Shown in pieces: positions 42,144-51,376 of a stretch of DNA of 64,000 nt. The DNA comes from Virgifigura deserti (lineage in GTDB: Bacteria > Pseudomonadota > Alphaproteobacteria > Dongiales > Dongiaceae). The notes below the pieces were generated by a model that was not told the origin of the DNA, did no database searches, and was given only the letters and a program-made list of their open reading frames with translations. Where the stretch lies: contig QOZR01000004.1 in assembly GCA_003576685.1 (NCBI GenBank), positions 310,001 to 374,000 of the forward strand, given 5' to 3'. The stretch's first letter is position 1, and each line of letters opens with the position of its first letter. Made by a program: the position numbers and the translations under genes.

Positions 42144-42779
42144 ATGGAGCGCGTTCGGGAAGCCCTGTTCCGATGGATTTCCGGTGTCATGGAGGAGCGC
42201 GGCTGGAGCGCCGCCGCCTGGGCGCGCTATGCGGAGGTGACGCCGACGAACCTGACGCGCTTTCTCCGCAATCCGGAAACGGCCAGTCTTCCCAGCGCTG
42301 AAACGATCGGGCGTCTAGCCTGGGCGGCCGGACGCGAGCCACGCTTCCTGTCCGACGGCCCCAACACCGAGGTCTGCCGGATTCCGATTCTGATGCCGGA
42401 GCAGGTCCGGACCCTCCTGACCCTGAAACACGCCCAGGTGAAGGACTTCATCCATGAGGCATTGCGCGACAACGGCCAATGCATCGCGATCGAGCAGCGG
42501 CCGTCGCCCTGCGCCTTCGGCCTTCAGATCACGTCGCACCACATGAATGCCGGCGGGCTGTTGCCGGAGGATCAGATCGTCGTCGAACCCATCGATCTGC
42601 TGCCGCCCCGTCAGGGCGATCTGATCGTCGCGATCGACGGCAGCATGGTGTGCGGATACCGCTACTTCCCCCCCTATCTCGTGCCGACCAGCACGGACTC
42701 CACCTGCTGCCCGATCGCCCATGACGGCGCAACGGTCGCCGGCGTCGCGATCCACGTCACCCGGTCGCTCTATCACTGA
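42144..42779 (+). CDS. CI/LexA-like repressor with a degenerate S24 peptidase domain
   Basis: The protein has 211 residues. N-terminal HTH about 1-65 (WSAAAWARYAEVTPTNLTRFLRNPE). C-terminal half has the S24 layout AFGLQITSHHMNAGGLLPEDQIVVEPIDLLPPRQGDLIVAI, but where LexA/CI have G-D-S-M the sequence is S-H-H-M, and the lysine position reads CGYRYF. Both self-cleavage residues seem missing, so it is probably a stable repressor not released by RecA. ATG 42144 follows AAGGGGGAG. Likely regulates the recombination island and itself through the TTCGCAG sites. Confidence 0.8.
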   Translation: MERVREALFRWISGVMEERGWSAAAWARYAEVTPTNLTRFLRNPETASLPSAETIGRLAWAAGREPRFLSDGPNTEVCRIPILMPEQVRTLLTLKHAQVKDFIHEALRDNGQCIAIEQRPSPCAFGLQITSHHMNAGGLLPEDQIVVEPIDLLPPRQGDLIVAIDGSMVCGYRYFPPYLVPTSTDSTCCPIAHDGATVAGVAIHVTRSLYH

Positions 42780-42800
42780 GGACGTACGGAGTCGCGGGAC

Positions 42801-44231
42801 TCAAGCCGCCGTCGGCCGCAGGCTCGCCCCCTGCTCCCGCAGGACCCGCTGAACTTCGGCGGCGGGGATCTCGCGCGGCAGCCGCCCCCGCTTGGCGGCC
42901 AGCGCGCCGCAGACGCCGGCTGCCTGGCCGGTTGCCATCGCGGTCGGCGTGACGCGATAGGACGAATGCGCCTCATGCGTTCCCGATATGCAGCGCCCGG
43001 CGACGATCAGCCGGTCGACGCCCCACGGCAGCAGGCAGCGCAGCGGGATCTCGTAATAGTCGCCGGGCGGCAGCCGCTTCAGGACCGTGCCCTTGCCGGT
43101 CGGGCTGTGGATGTCGACTGGGTAGGAGCCGCGGGCGATCGCATCGTCGAACTTGCGGGCTTCCAGCACATCCTCGGCGGTCAGTCGATAATCTCCGATG
43201 ATCCGGCGCGTTTCGCGCACGCCGACCGACACGCCGCTTTGAACGATGTAGGCCGTCTTGAACCCCGGCACGTGCCGCCTCAGGAAAGCCGCGATCTGCC
43301 CCATCTGCCGTCTGCCTTCGATCTCGGCTTCCGTCAGATCCCAGACGCTGGTGCCTGATACGCCGGTCATGCGCGTGCTGTTGACGCTGAGCTCGCCCTC
43401 GTGCGGCGTCGCGAAGAACAGGATGTCCTCCCGCTGCAGGTCTAATTCGCCCGCGAGGGTGGCTTCCGTTACCAAGTCCCACAGGCCGTGGACGCCCCGC
43501 CACTGGGACGGATTCTCATGGACATAGGCGGAGAAGGCCTTCTGATCGAAGCCGGCCATTCGGAACATCAGCGTCATCGGTTGCACGCGGTTGTCGCCGT
43601 CACGGCCGATATCGAAGCGCGCGCCGGCACGGACAGCGGCGTCGCCGTCGCCCGTGCCGTCGACGATCGCGCCGGCTTCGATCACGACCGGACCGGATTT
43701 CGTCTCGAATACCAACCCCTCGGGCCGGCCGGACTTGCCGACAATGCCCGAGACGAAGGCATGGAAGAGAAGCTCCACCCCGGTCTCGTCGAGAAGCTCG
43801 AGGGCGACCAGCTTATAGATCTCCGGATCTGCCGGCACGGTGTAGCCGGTCTCGGAGGACGGCGAGACCGCGCCTCCGGCCGCGATCAGGCGCTCGAGAA
43901 AGACGGCCAGCGCCCCGGCCACGATCGGTTCGCCCGGGCCATGGTCGGTCGGGAACAGGCGGGTGCTGTCCGCGTCGTTCGGCGCCCCGCGCTGGGTATG
44001 AAACGACATCAGCGGCATTACCAGCGCCGCCGTCGGATTGCCGCCGAGGAAGCCGAAACGCTCGACCAGAACGACCTTGGCGCCGGCCCAGGCAGCGCCC
44101 AACGCCGCCCCCATGCCGGCCGGCCCGCCGCCGACGACCAGCACATCGGCCCGTCCTCCATAGGTCGCGGTGCGCGGCGGCAGGGTGATCGCCGGCGCGT
44201 CAAGTAGAGGTCGCAGCGCCGGCAATTTCAC
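42801..44231 (-). CDS. FAD-dependent oxidoreductase (PF12831-type)
   Basis: The protein has 476 residues. Rossmann site DVLVVGGGPAGMGAALGAAWAGAKVVLVER then FGFLGGNPTAALV, GAIVDGTGDGDAAVRAGA, and the C-terminal FAD site LIVAGRCISGTHEAHSSYRVTPTAMATGQAAG. This group often processes sugars or sugar-like rings (the annotation xanthan-lyase-like is frequent) but the substrate is unknown. Overlaps the pyruvyl-transferase-like gene by 32 bases; last gene of the four-gene surface-glycan-like operon. Confidence 0.86.
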   Translation of the reverse strand: MKLPALRPLLDAPAITLPPRTATYGGRADVLVVGGGPAGMGAALGAAWAGAKVVLVERFGFLGGNPTAALVMPLMSFHTQRGAPNDADSTRLFPTDHGPGEPIVAGALAVFLERLIAAGGAVSPSSETGYTVPADPEIYKLVALELLDETGVELLFHAFVSGIVGKSGRPEGLVFETKSGPVVIEAGAIVDGTGDGDAAVRAGARFDIGRDGDNRVQPMTLMFRMAGFDQKAFSAYVHENPSQWRGVHGLWDLVTEATLAGELDLQREDILFFATPHEGELSVNSTRMTGVSGTSVWDLTEAEIEGRRQMGQIAAFLRRHVPGFKTAYIVQSGVSVGVRETRRIIGDYRLTAEDVLEARKFDDAIARGSYPVDIHSPTGKGTVLKRLPPGDYYEIPLRCLLPWGVDRLIVAGRCISGTHEAHSSYRVTPTAMATGQAAGVCGALAAKRGRLPREIPAAEVQRVLREQGASLRPTAA

Positions 44232-45378
44232 CTCCGTTCGCGGCTCTGGCCATAAGCGCGGCTTCCGCTACCGGCCGCCCCTGCCGGATCACTTCGGCAA
44301 CCAGGGGAACCGTCCGGCCGGCCATCTCCTGAATCTCCGGCATGCGGTCGGCGACCAGCCGCTGCTGCTCCTCGCGATGGTCCCACAGCCGGTCGATATC
44401 GGCGAGGACGGATCCCGCATGCGCCTCACCGATCATCGACTGGTCCACGACGCCAAGGGCGTCCAGGAAGTCCGAAACCTTGGGCGAATAGGGCATGGCC
44501 ATCAACGGAACGCCGCAGCGCGCGGCGAAGATCAGGAAATGCAGCCGCATGCCGACCGCCAGGCTGAAATGCTCCATCAGGCCGAGGATCTGACGCGGGC
44601 CATAGTCGCCCTGCAGGATATATGCGCGATCGGGCGCCGCCATGCGGGCGATCACCGTATGGGCCTCGCGCAGATCCGCGCGCTCCATCGGGACGAAGAC
44701 CACGCGCGCGTCGAAGCGGCGAACGATGAAGTCGGCCGCCTCGGCGATCAGCCGATGATACTCGGACTCGCCCAACTCCGGCGCCGCCGGACCTCGTTCG
44801 CGGACGGACATGCCGACGAGCGTCGCGCCGTCCGGTATTCCGGCCAGGCGCAGCATATCGTCGGTGAACGGTTCAGGAGTCAGCAGCAGCGCCGGATCGC
44901 CCGTCACCACGACCGGACACTTCACGCCGATCTCTTCGAGCAACCGCTTGGCGCTGAGTTCCCGCACCGTGACGCCCGCCATCATATTCAGGCCGTCGCG
45001 AACGGCCCGCTGTTCCTCCAGCCCGTCCAGCGGCCCGATGCCGATTGCGAAGGCGAAGGTCGGCACGCCGCAGGCCTGCGCGATCATGATCTCGCGCAGA
45101 TAGGTCTTCGCCTCGGCGTCGTAGAGGATGCCGCCTCCGCCGAGCAACAGGATATCGAGCCGCTCGATCTCCGGCGTGATCTCCTCACGCAGCGCGGTTC
45201 GCGGGCACAGCGTACGATCAACGTCCTGATGCAGCCGCGTATGCTCCGCATTGCGCGAGAACGCGACGATCTCGACATCGGGAATGGCGGCGCGGAACAG
45301 GGCGGTCGTCGATGCCAGAATAGCCTCATCGCCGAGATTCAGCCCGCCATAGGATCCGGATATACCGATAGTGGTCAC
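44200..45378 (-). CDS. Polysaccharide pyruvyl transferase family protein (CsaB-like)
   Basis: The protein has 392 residues starting at GTG 45376-45378 behind GGAGGATC. Opens TTIGISGSYGGLNLGDEAIL and includes LLLGGGGILYDAEAKTYLREI, VTVRELSAKRLLEEIGVKCPVVVTGDPALL and AVGMRLHFLIFAARCGVPLMAMPYSPKVSDF, the pattern of enzymes adding ketal pyruvate to envelope glycans. Expected substrates are phosphoenolpyruvate and a lipid-linked or surface sugar. Confidence 0.85.
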   Translation of the reverse strand: MTTIGISGSYGGLNLGDEAILASTTALFRAAIPDVEIVAFSRNAEHTRLHQDVDRTLCPRTALREEITPEIERLDILLLGGGGILYDAEAKTYLREIMIAQACGVPTFAFAIGIGPLDGLEEQRAVRDGLNMMAGVTVRELSAKRLLEEIGVKCPVVVTGDPALLLTPEPFTDDMLRLAGIPDGATLVGMSVRERGPAAPELGESEYHRLIAEAADFIVRRFDARVVFVPMERADLREAHTVIARMAAPDRAYILQGDYGPRQILGLMEHFSLAVGMRLHFLIFAARCGVPLMAMPYSPKVSDFLDALGVVDQSMIGEAHAGSVLADIDRLWDHREEQQRLVADRMPEIQEMAGRTVPLVAEVIRQGRPVAEAALMARAANGGEIAGAATST

Positions 45379-45474
45379 GCGCGATCCTCCACCTGTCTTT
45401 TCCAACGCAGCGCTCCAACCACGTCGTCTGATTGCCAACAAGGGGCATAAAGGTTGGTTCCGCGGAAAAGCGGA

Positions 45475-47049
45475 TCAGAGGACGGCAGCGGCCTCGTCGA
45501 CGCAGTCGAGCAGCGGCTGACCGTCCACATCCCCCGACACCGGCACGCCCAGGAGATGGCTGATCGTCGGCCCGATATCCATGATCGTCGGCTCCTCGTC
45601 CCGCGGTCTTCGCCGGAGCCCCGGTCCCGACGCCAGGACGAAACCGTGAAAGCTGTGCGCGCCCGAGCGCTTGTCCTCGAGATCGCCGCGGACGGTGCCA
45701 ATTTGCGGCGCGTAGAGCGCGGTAATCGGCGCGTCCCGCGTCCATTTCACGATCAGGTCCGGAAGCTCGTCGACATGCTCGCCCGACACCAGATTGCGCA
45801 GCTTCAGGACCTCGACGACCGCCTTCCGACCCGACTCCGGATCGACGAGCGCGCCGAACGCCTCTGCGAGTTCGGCGCATAAGGCGTCATACTCCTGCCC
45901 CGGCTCCACCAGGCCGTTCGGCTCGCGGCCCTTGAGGTTGATCCGGATCGCTCCCGTGAAGTCGCTCGGCAGGGCAAAGGCGCGGCTCCGCTTCCAGCCG
46001 TTTCCGATACCGAGAAGCCGCCGCGTCCCGACGTCCCAGATCCGCTCCGGCACGATCTTCTTCACCCGCTCGATGATTCTCGGCGAGACGATCCTTTCGA
46101 TCCGCGTCACGGCATCGAGCCTGTGGCGACCCGAGCCACCCCTGCCCGGCCTATCCGCCGTCATTCCGAGCCGCTTCAGAATCTCGGGCACCAGATGCCG
46201 GCCGCTGTAGTTCGGTCCCATGCCCGTGTTCGAGAAGACGAGGAGGGTCGCCCCGGGCATCCGGCGCGCCAGTGCCGCGATCGCGCCGTCGATCTCCTTA
46301 TAGACTTCGAGCATAGCGTCGCCGAAAGCCTTGGCCATGGTCGCATCATGCTCGGGATGCGTCTCGTCGAGGAGGTGCCAGAAGAAATGGCCCGCCCAGT
46401 GGGTTTCGGCGAAGGCGACGAGGCAAAGGTCCCAGCGCTCCCGGCCCAGAACGTCGCTTGCGAGGGACGTCCGCGCCCGCAGGCCGGCGACCAGATTCCC
46501 GAGAAGCTCCTGCCACTCGTCGATCGTCTCCGGACGCGCCTGGTACCAGCCGGCCAGCGGATGCTTTCCGAACCGCGCTTCCAGATCCCGCAGCAGATCG
46601 GGCGGCGTCGAGGACGGCTTCCAATTCAACCCTTCGGCGCCCCAGCCGACGATCTGCATCCCGGACATCTCCGGTATCGGATAGGTCTCCGGAACGTCCA
46701 GGATCGCGACCCTCTTGCCCGCCCGGCTCAGCGGCATCCAGAACGGCTCGCGCCCGATCTCGTCCGCATATTTCTTGCGAATCTCATAGGACCCGGGACG
46801 GAGCTGACGATGATAGAACGCCATGCCGTGCTTAGCGGGGTTCACGCCGGTGATCACGGATGCCCATGTCGCGCCGCTCGAGATATCGGTCGGGGAAGCG
46901 AGGCGCGCCCATGCGCCCCGCCGCTTCAGGTATGCCAGGAACGGAAGATGACCGGCCGCGCACCATCGTTCGATCAGCCCGGGATCGGCGGCCTCCAGGC
47001 CGATGGCGAGGATGCGCGGCCCCGCGCCCGGATGATGCGGGTCACTCAT
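45475..47049 (-). CDS. Alkaline-phosphatase-superfamily phosphodiesterase/phosphotransferase-like protein
   Basis: The protein has 524 residues from ATG 47047-47049, overlapping the GT2 stop by 8 bases. ILAIGLEAADPGLIERW holds the first metal-Asp region (Glu in place of Asp at GLEAAD), SGATWASVITGVNPAKHG contains the nucleophile Thr position, ETHWAGHFFWHLLDETHPEHD the ligand histidines, and LLVFSNTGMGPNYSGRH the SDHG-like site (here SNTG). DLIVKWTRDAP and HSFHGFVLASGPG complete the pattern. The altered D/H positions suggest changed metal use. Probably modifies a glycan or lipid in the same pathway. Confidence 0.78.
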   Translation of the reverse strand: MSDPHHPGAGPRILAIGLEAADPGLIERWCAAGHLPFLAYLKRRGAWARLASPTDISSGATWASVITGVNPAKHGMAFYHRQLRPGSYEIRKKYADEIGREPFWMPLSRAGKRVAILDVPETYPIPEMSGMQIVGWGAEGLNWKPSSTPPDLLRDLEARFGKHPLAGWYQARPETIDEWQELLGNLVAGLRARTSLASDVLGRERWDLCLVAFAETHWAGHFFWHLLDETHPEHDATMAKAFGDAMLEVYKEIDGAIAALARRMPGATLLVFSNTGMGPNYSGRHLVPEILKRLGMTADRPGRGGSGRHRLDAVTRIERIVSPRIIERVKKIVPERIWDVGTRRLLGIGNGWKRSRAFALPSDFTGAIRINLKGREPNGLVEPGQEYDALCAELAEAFGALVDPESGRKAVVEVLKLRNLVSGEHVDELPDLIVKWTRDAPITALYAPQIGTVRGDLEDKRSGAHSFHGFVLASGPGLRRRPRDEEPTIMDIGPTISHLLGVPVSGDVDGQPLLDCVDEAAAVL

Positions 47050-47980
47050 TGATCGATCCGCCTTCGGCCTTGATACCCCCTCGCCGCCTCCACAGGAGTC
47101 CTTCATAGAATCCGCGGAGCTGGGCAAGGACGATCCCGGCGTTCCCGCCATGGATCAGCCGCCCGATAATGACACATGCCCTTACCGGAAAGCAGATGGC
47201 GCAGGTGATCTTCTGCCATGGCGTCGTGTGGCGCCTGAGAAGGAGCAGATAGTTCTTGACCTTGTACCGCTCGTAAAGCGGCACCGGCCCGCGCCCGATC
47301 TTCGCGCCTTTATGATGGACGATGGCGTCGGGCGCATAGAGGCATCGGTACCCGAATCCGCGCGCCCGGAGGCACAGATCCACCTCTTCCCAGCCGTAAG
47401 GGTCGAGCGCTTCCCAAAATCCGCCGACTTGCGCAAGCGCTTCCCGCCTTATGAGAAATCCGAAGGCGCCGCAGGCGTCGACATAGCGCCGTATATCGAA
47501 CTGACCGCGGTCCAGCTCGCCGCTTCCTATATCGCAGATAATTCCGGTGTAGAGATCAACCTTAATGCCTGCCGACATGATGACGTTCGACGGAAACTCG
47601 GTGTAGGCCTTGCCGCAAGCGAGACCCGCTTGCCGATCCTCGGCAAACGCCGCGAGTAGCCGGGAGAGAAAGTCCCGATGAACGAGGGTATCGTTATCCA
47701 GAAACAGGACATGGTCGAAGGGCAGAGTTTCCTTCGCATACCGGATGCCGGCATTGCGGCCCGCCGATGCGCCGAGATTCTCCCGATTTCTTACCAGATG
47801 CACATTGGGGAAACGTTCCGCGACCGCATCGGCCGAGCCGTCCGTCGAACCGTTGTCGACGACCACGATTGCATTGTTCCTGTTGTCCCACATCGAAACG
47901 CTTTCGAGGCAGGCGAGCAGATCCGACTTCTTGTTAAGGTTGAGAATGATGATGACGACGCGTTCCTGATGCGCCCCCAT
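47042..47980 (-). CDS. Glycosyltransferase family 2 (rhamnosyltransferase-like)
   Basis: The protein has 312 residues, GT-A fold: VVIIILNLNKKSDLLACLESV, VVDNGSTDGSADAVAERF, AGRNAGIRYAKE, FLDNDTLVHRDFL (DxD-like DND), GAFGFLIRREALAQVGGFWEALDPYGWEEVDLCLRARGFGYRCLY. The acceptor half matches family-2 transferases that build O-chains or exopolysaccharide. First gene of the operon; the upstream gap 47981-48339 is AT-rich in part and holds no gene that I can support. Confidence 0.9.
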   Translation of the reverse strand: MGAHQERVVIIILNLNKKSDLLACLESVSMWDNRNNAIVVVDNGSTDGSADAVAERFPNVHLVRNRENLGASAGRNAGIRYAKETLPFDHVLFLDNDTLVHRDFLSRLLAAFAEDRQAGLACGKAYTEFPSNVIMSAGIKVDLYTGIICDIGSGELDRGQFDIRRYVDACGAFGFLIRREALAQVGGFWEALDPYGWEEVDLCLRARGFGYRCLYAPDAIVHHKGAKIGRGPVPLYERYKVKNYLLLLRRHTTPWQKITCAICFPVRACVIIGRLIHGGNAGIVLAQLRGFYEGLLWRRRGGIKAEGGSINE

Positions 47981-48339
47981 GACAGTCTCTCCTGCGCCAA
48001 ATACGCCAATCGATGCCTAATTTACACTAACACACCATATACTCACTCATCCAATATTTAGGTTGTTCAGGAGAAAATGATTTCGAAGCAAAGCGGTTTG
48101 ACGTGAATAGTTCTCCGCGCTCCTGCGGCAGGTCAGGCCGCCGACCATCGACGATACCCGGCCAGAAAATCTGTTGGTCGAGGCCGCGGCACTGTCTATC
48201 ATCCGCGTCCTTTCCAGCAACCACGGGGCACGAACGCGCTGATGAGAGTCCTCAGCATTGGTCAAGCCGTTCGCGGCTGTTTTCCCGGCAGGGTCGACCC
48301 GAGTGAGCCACGGTCACAGACCGGCGATCGGAGGGGCGC

Positions 48340-49164
48340 ATGACGGCTGCCTCTTCCTCCCCCCCGAGCGAGGCGGCGCTGCTTGAGGCGTTGCGGACGA
48401 TCGCGCGGCGCGCCGGAGACGAGATCCTTCAGTTCTATGGCAACCAGCCCGAACGCCAGGACCTGGATCTGCGTCGAAAGGGCGATCACTCACCTGTGAC
48501 CGCCGCCGATGAGGCGGCCGAGCGGCTGATCCTGCCGGAATTGCAGGCTCTGCTGCCCGGCGTGCCGATCGTGTCCGAGGAAGCAGCGGCAGCCGGGTTC
48601 ATCCCCGAGATCGATGGCCCGGACAATCCGCGGCGCCGCTTCTGGCTCGTCGACCCCCTCGACGGCACCAAGGAGTTCCTCAGCGGCAATGGCGAATTCA
48701 CAGTCAATATCGCGCTGATCGAGGGCGGACGCCCTGTGCTGGGCGTCGTTCACCTGCCGACGCTGAACGCCACTTACACCGGCGCCGCGCCGGGCAGCGC
48801 GCTGGTGCAGCACGGCGCGGCGGCGCCGGAACCCATCGCCGCCCGACGCCGTCCGACGGACGGCGCCATCGTCCTGGCGAGCCGGTCGCATCGCGACAAG
48901 TCGTCGATCGAAGAGTTCATGATCGCCGAGCAAATCAGCGAGCAACGCATCGCCGGCAGTTCGCTGAAGTTCTGCCTGGTGGCCGAGGGCGTGGCCGACC
49001 TCTATCCGCGGTTCGGCCGGACCATGGAATGGGATACGGCCGCCGGTCATGCCGTGCTGACCGCGGCGGGCGGCAGCGTCACCACGACGGACGGCCAGGA
49101 CTTGCGCTATGGCAAGCCCGGATTCGAGAACCCGCACTTCATCGCACGCGGGCGAACGACGTGA
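48340..49164 (+). CDS. cysQ: 3'(2'),5'-bisphosphate nucleotidase
   Basis: The protein has 274 residues, Mg-dependent, converting PAP to AMP during sulfate assimilation. Motifs: VTAADEAAERLI, SEEAAAA, WLVDPLDGTKEFLSGNGEFTVNIALIEGG and EWDTAAGHAVLTAAGG. GGAGGGGCGC lies ahead of the ATG. Although separate from cysJI it serves the same pathway. A strong hairpin follows at 49342. Confidence 0.94.
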   Translation: MTAASSSPPSEAALLEALRTIARRAGDEILQFYGNQPERQDLDLRRKGDHSPVTAADEAAERLILPELQALLPGVPIVSEEAAAAGFIPEIDGPDNPRRRFWLVDPLDGTKEFLSGNGEFTVNIALIEGGRPVLGVVHLPTLNATYTGAAPGSALVQHGAAAPEPIAARRRPTDGAIVLASRSHRDKSSIEEFMIAEQISEQRIAGSSLKFCLVAEGVADLYPRFGRTMEWDTAAGHAVLTAAGGSVTTTDGQDLRYGKPGFENPHFIARGRTT

Positions 49165-49341
49165 CTTGCGTCGCGCATGCTGCGGCGCACGACCATGGGG
49201 TTGACTCTCCCGTCAAGGGGGCGCATCGTTCCCTCACTGTGGCTGCGCATGCGGTCACTTCATTAGCCGCCGCAAGTCCTGTGCGGTGACTTTGGTGTCG
49301 GCATCACTACCGCGGGTGGGCTGAACCAAGGAGAAACGATC

Positions 49342-49375
49342 AGGAGCCGCCCTGCCAAAGGCGGCTCCTTTGTTG
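49342..49375 (+). terminator. Rho-independent terminator after cysQ
   Basis: AGGAGCCGCC (49342-49351), 8-base loop, GGCGGCTCCT (49360-49369), then TTGTTG. Perfect 10-bp stem. It is 178 bases beyond the cysQ stop, so it may also end a small RNA arising in the 49165-49341 gap; no promoter for that is clear. Confidence 0.82.
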
Positions 49376-49431
49376 TCTGTGCCCCCACAGTTTGCTGATT
49401 CCTGCAGCTTTCCGGTGCTCGCAGCTTTCCG

Positions 49432-50406
49432 ATGACGGAGTCCGCTCCCATTCTTCCGCCGACGGCGGACGCTCTCGCAGCGGCCGGCCGCGCTCTCGCC
49501 GCGGGGCGCCTCGTCGCCTTCCCCACTGAGACGGTCTATGGCCTCGGGGCCGATGCGACCAACGACCATGCCGTGGCGGCGGTGTTCGCGACCAAGGGAC
49601 GGCCGCGCTTCAACCCTTTGATCGTGCATTTTGCGGAGCCGGACGCGGCACGCGGCGAGACCGACTTCGACGACCGCGCCGACGCGCTCGCGCGCGCCTT
49701 CTGGCCCGGCCCGCTGACTCTCGTGCTGCCGCGTCGCGCCGAAAGCCGGATCGCACTGCTGGCGAGCGCCGGGCTCGACACGCTGGCGGTCCGCGTGCCC
49801 CGCCACCCCGTCGCCCAGGCCTTGCTGACGCGCTGCGAACGGCCGCTCGCGGCGCCCAGCGCCAACGTCTCGGGCAAGATCAGCCCGACCACGGCGGCCC
49901 ATGTCGCTGACTCGCTCGGCGGCAAGGTGGCGATGATCCTCGACGGCGGTGCCTGCTCGGTCGGCGTCGAATCGACGGTCGTTGATCTGACCGGGGACAA
50001 GCCGCGCCTGCTGCGCCCCGGCGGCATCACGGAAGAGCAGCTCGCTGCCGTCGTCGGCCCTCTCGCGACGGTGTCGACCAGCGCCGGCGACGAAGCACGG
50101 CCGTCTCCCGGCATGCTGGCGAGCCATTACGCCCCGGATCTGCCGCTCCGCCTCGACGCGGGCACGCTTCGTTCCGGGGAGGCGCTTCTGGCCTTCGGGC
50201 CGCAGCCCCTTCCCGGCGCCGCTGCGGTGGCCAATCTCAGCCCGTCCGGCGACCTGACCGAGGCGGCGGCGAACCTGTTCGCGATGCTGCGCACCCTCGA
50301 CCGGCCGGGCCTTACGGGCATCGCCGCCATGCCGGTTCCGGACCACGGCCTCGGACGGGCAATCAACGACCGCCTGCGCCGCGCCGCGGCGCGGCGGTCG
50401 GGCTGA
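49432..50406 (+). CDS. tsaC: L-threonylcarbamoyladenylate synthase (Sua5/YwlC type)
   Basis: The protein has 324 residues. It makes threonylcarbamoyl-AMP for the t6A modification of ANN-decoding tRNAs. YrdC domain: GRLVAFPTETVYGLGADA, AVFATKGRPRFNPLIVHF, FWPGPLTLVLPR, TLAVRVPRHPVAQALL, PLAAPSANVSGKISPTTAAHV, LRPGGI. The extra C-terminal Sua5 domain from about 205 begins SPGMLASHYAPDLPLRL. Start at ATG 49432; the ribosome site is weak. Confidence 0.94.
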   Translation: MTESAPILPPTADALAAAGRALAAGRLVAFPTETVYGLGADATNDHAVAAVFATKGRPRFNPLIVHFAEPDAARGETDFDDRADALARAFWPGPLTLVLPRRAESRIALLASAGLDTLAVRVPRHPVAQALLTRCERPLAAPSANVSGKISPTTAAHVADSLGGKVAMILDGGACSVGVESTVVDLTGDKPRLLRPGGITEEQLAAVVGPLATVSTSAGDEARPSPGMLASHYAPDLPLRLDAGTLRSGEALLAFGPQPLPGAAAVANLSPSGDLTEAAANLFAMLRTLDRPGLTGIAAMPVPDHGLGRAINDRLRRAAARRSG

Positions 50407-50431
50407 GCGACGGATAGGTCCCCGGGGACCC

Positions 50432-51316
50432 TCAGAGATACGGCTCGATATGCCGCCGAAAGGCGGCCATGAACTCAGCCGCCACGCGCGAGGGCGGCCG
50501 ATGGTGCGGGCGGAACATCGCGAAGGAATAGCGGATGCTGGGGCGGAACGGACGCGCGACGAGACCGCGACATTGGAAGTCAGCCGCCGTGAACGGATCG
50601 ACGATCGTGACGCCCGCGCCATGTGTCGCAAGAGCGCAGGCCGTCGCGAAAAACTCGGTCTCGGCAACCACGTTCCATTCGGCCGACGCGAAGGCGAATG
50701 CGCGTCCGATGCTTTCATAGGTCATATGCTCGCGGTACAGCGTGATGAACGGAAATCCCGCAAGCGCTTCTGGAGTGATGATGTCCCGTATCGCCAGCGG
50801 ATGGTCGTGTGTCAGCATGCACACGCATTCCAGATCGAAGATCTCGGTGCTGGCGGCTGATGAATCGAGCGGCAGCTCGGCGAATCCCACATCGAGCGCC
50901 TGAAGATGGGTCAAGTCTCTTACGAGTTGCGAGCTTCGGGTGAGGAATCGCACCGTCATGCCAGGACGATCCTTTAGAAACTCGGAAACAAGCTGCGGCA
51001 GCAATGTCGTGGCGACGCTCAGCTGGCTCGCAATCAGCAGCGGGCCGGTCTTGGATCGATAGATTTCTCGCCCGGTCTGCATGGCCCGGTCGAAGCTTGC
51101 GAGCGTACGACAGGCTTCGTCATAAAACAGAGCGGCTTCCGGCGTCGGCTCGAATTTGCCGCGCCCCCGGTTGAACAGGTTAAAACCGAGTTCATCCTCA
51201 AGCCGGCTGATGAGGTTGCTGACCGCCGGCTGGGATTTTCGAAGCGCCTTGGCCGCGCCGGTCATCGAGCCGTTGTCGATGACGGCCCGAAAGGCCTCGA
51301 GGTGACGAGTATCCAT
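50432..51316 (-). CDS. LysR-family transcriptional regulator
   Basis: The protein has 294 residues. HTH: MDTRHLEAFRAVIDNGSMTG with AAKALRKSQPAVSNLISRLEDELGFNLFNRGRGKFEPTPEA. Effector domain has LLIASQLSVATTLLPQLVSEFLKDRPG and a C-terminal RPHHRPPSR. It is divergent from the agmatinase-like gene and its transporter over 178 bases with a T-N11-A dyad, so it probably regulates that import/hydrolysis operon in response to the substrate. Close to AraC/LysR-type arginine-derivative regulators only by context. Confidence 0.92.
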   Translation of the reverse strand: MDTRHLEAFRAVIDNGSMTGAAKALRKSQPAVSNLISRLEDELGFNLFNRGRGKFEPTPEAALFYDEACRTLASFDRAMQTGREIYRSKTGPLLIASQLSVATTLLPQLVSEFLKDRPGMTVRFLTRSSQLVRDLTHLQALDVGFAELPLDSSAASTEIFDLECVCMLTHDHPLAIRDIITPEALAGFPFITLYREHMTYESIGRAFAFASAEWNVVAETEFFATACALATHGAGVTIVDPFTAADFQCRGLVARPFRPSIRYSFAMFRPHHRPPSRVAAEFMAAFRRHIEPYL

Positions 51317-51376
51317 AATCAGTCCCGGACTCGACGCGCATATGGGAGAGCATCAGAAGAGCATCCTTCGGGGCCG

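Noticed and set aside
37230..42779. Active prophage
   Set aside because: No integrase, terminase, capsid, tail or lysis genes, and no attachment repeats seen in the window; only a recombination module and repressor.
42144..42779. Housekeeping LexA
   Set aside because: The HTH and the catalytic positions differ from LexA, and the gene sits beside a YqaJ exonuclease.
49165..49431. tRNA or small stable RNA gene
   Set aside because: No cloverleaf could be drawn; only the terminator hairpin is convincing.
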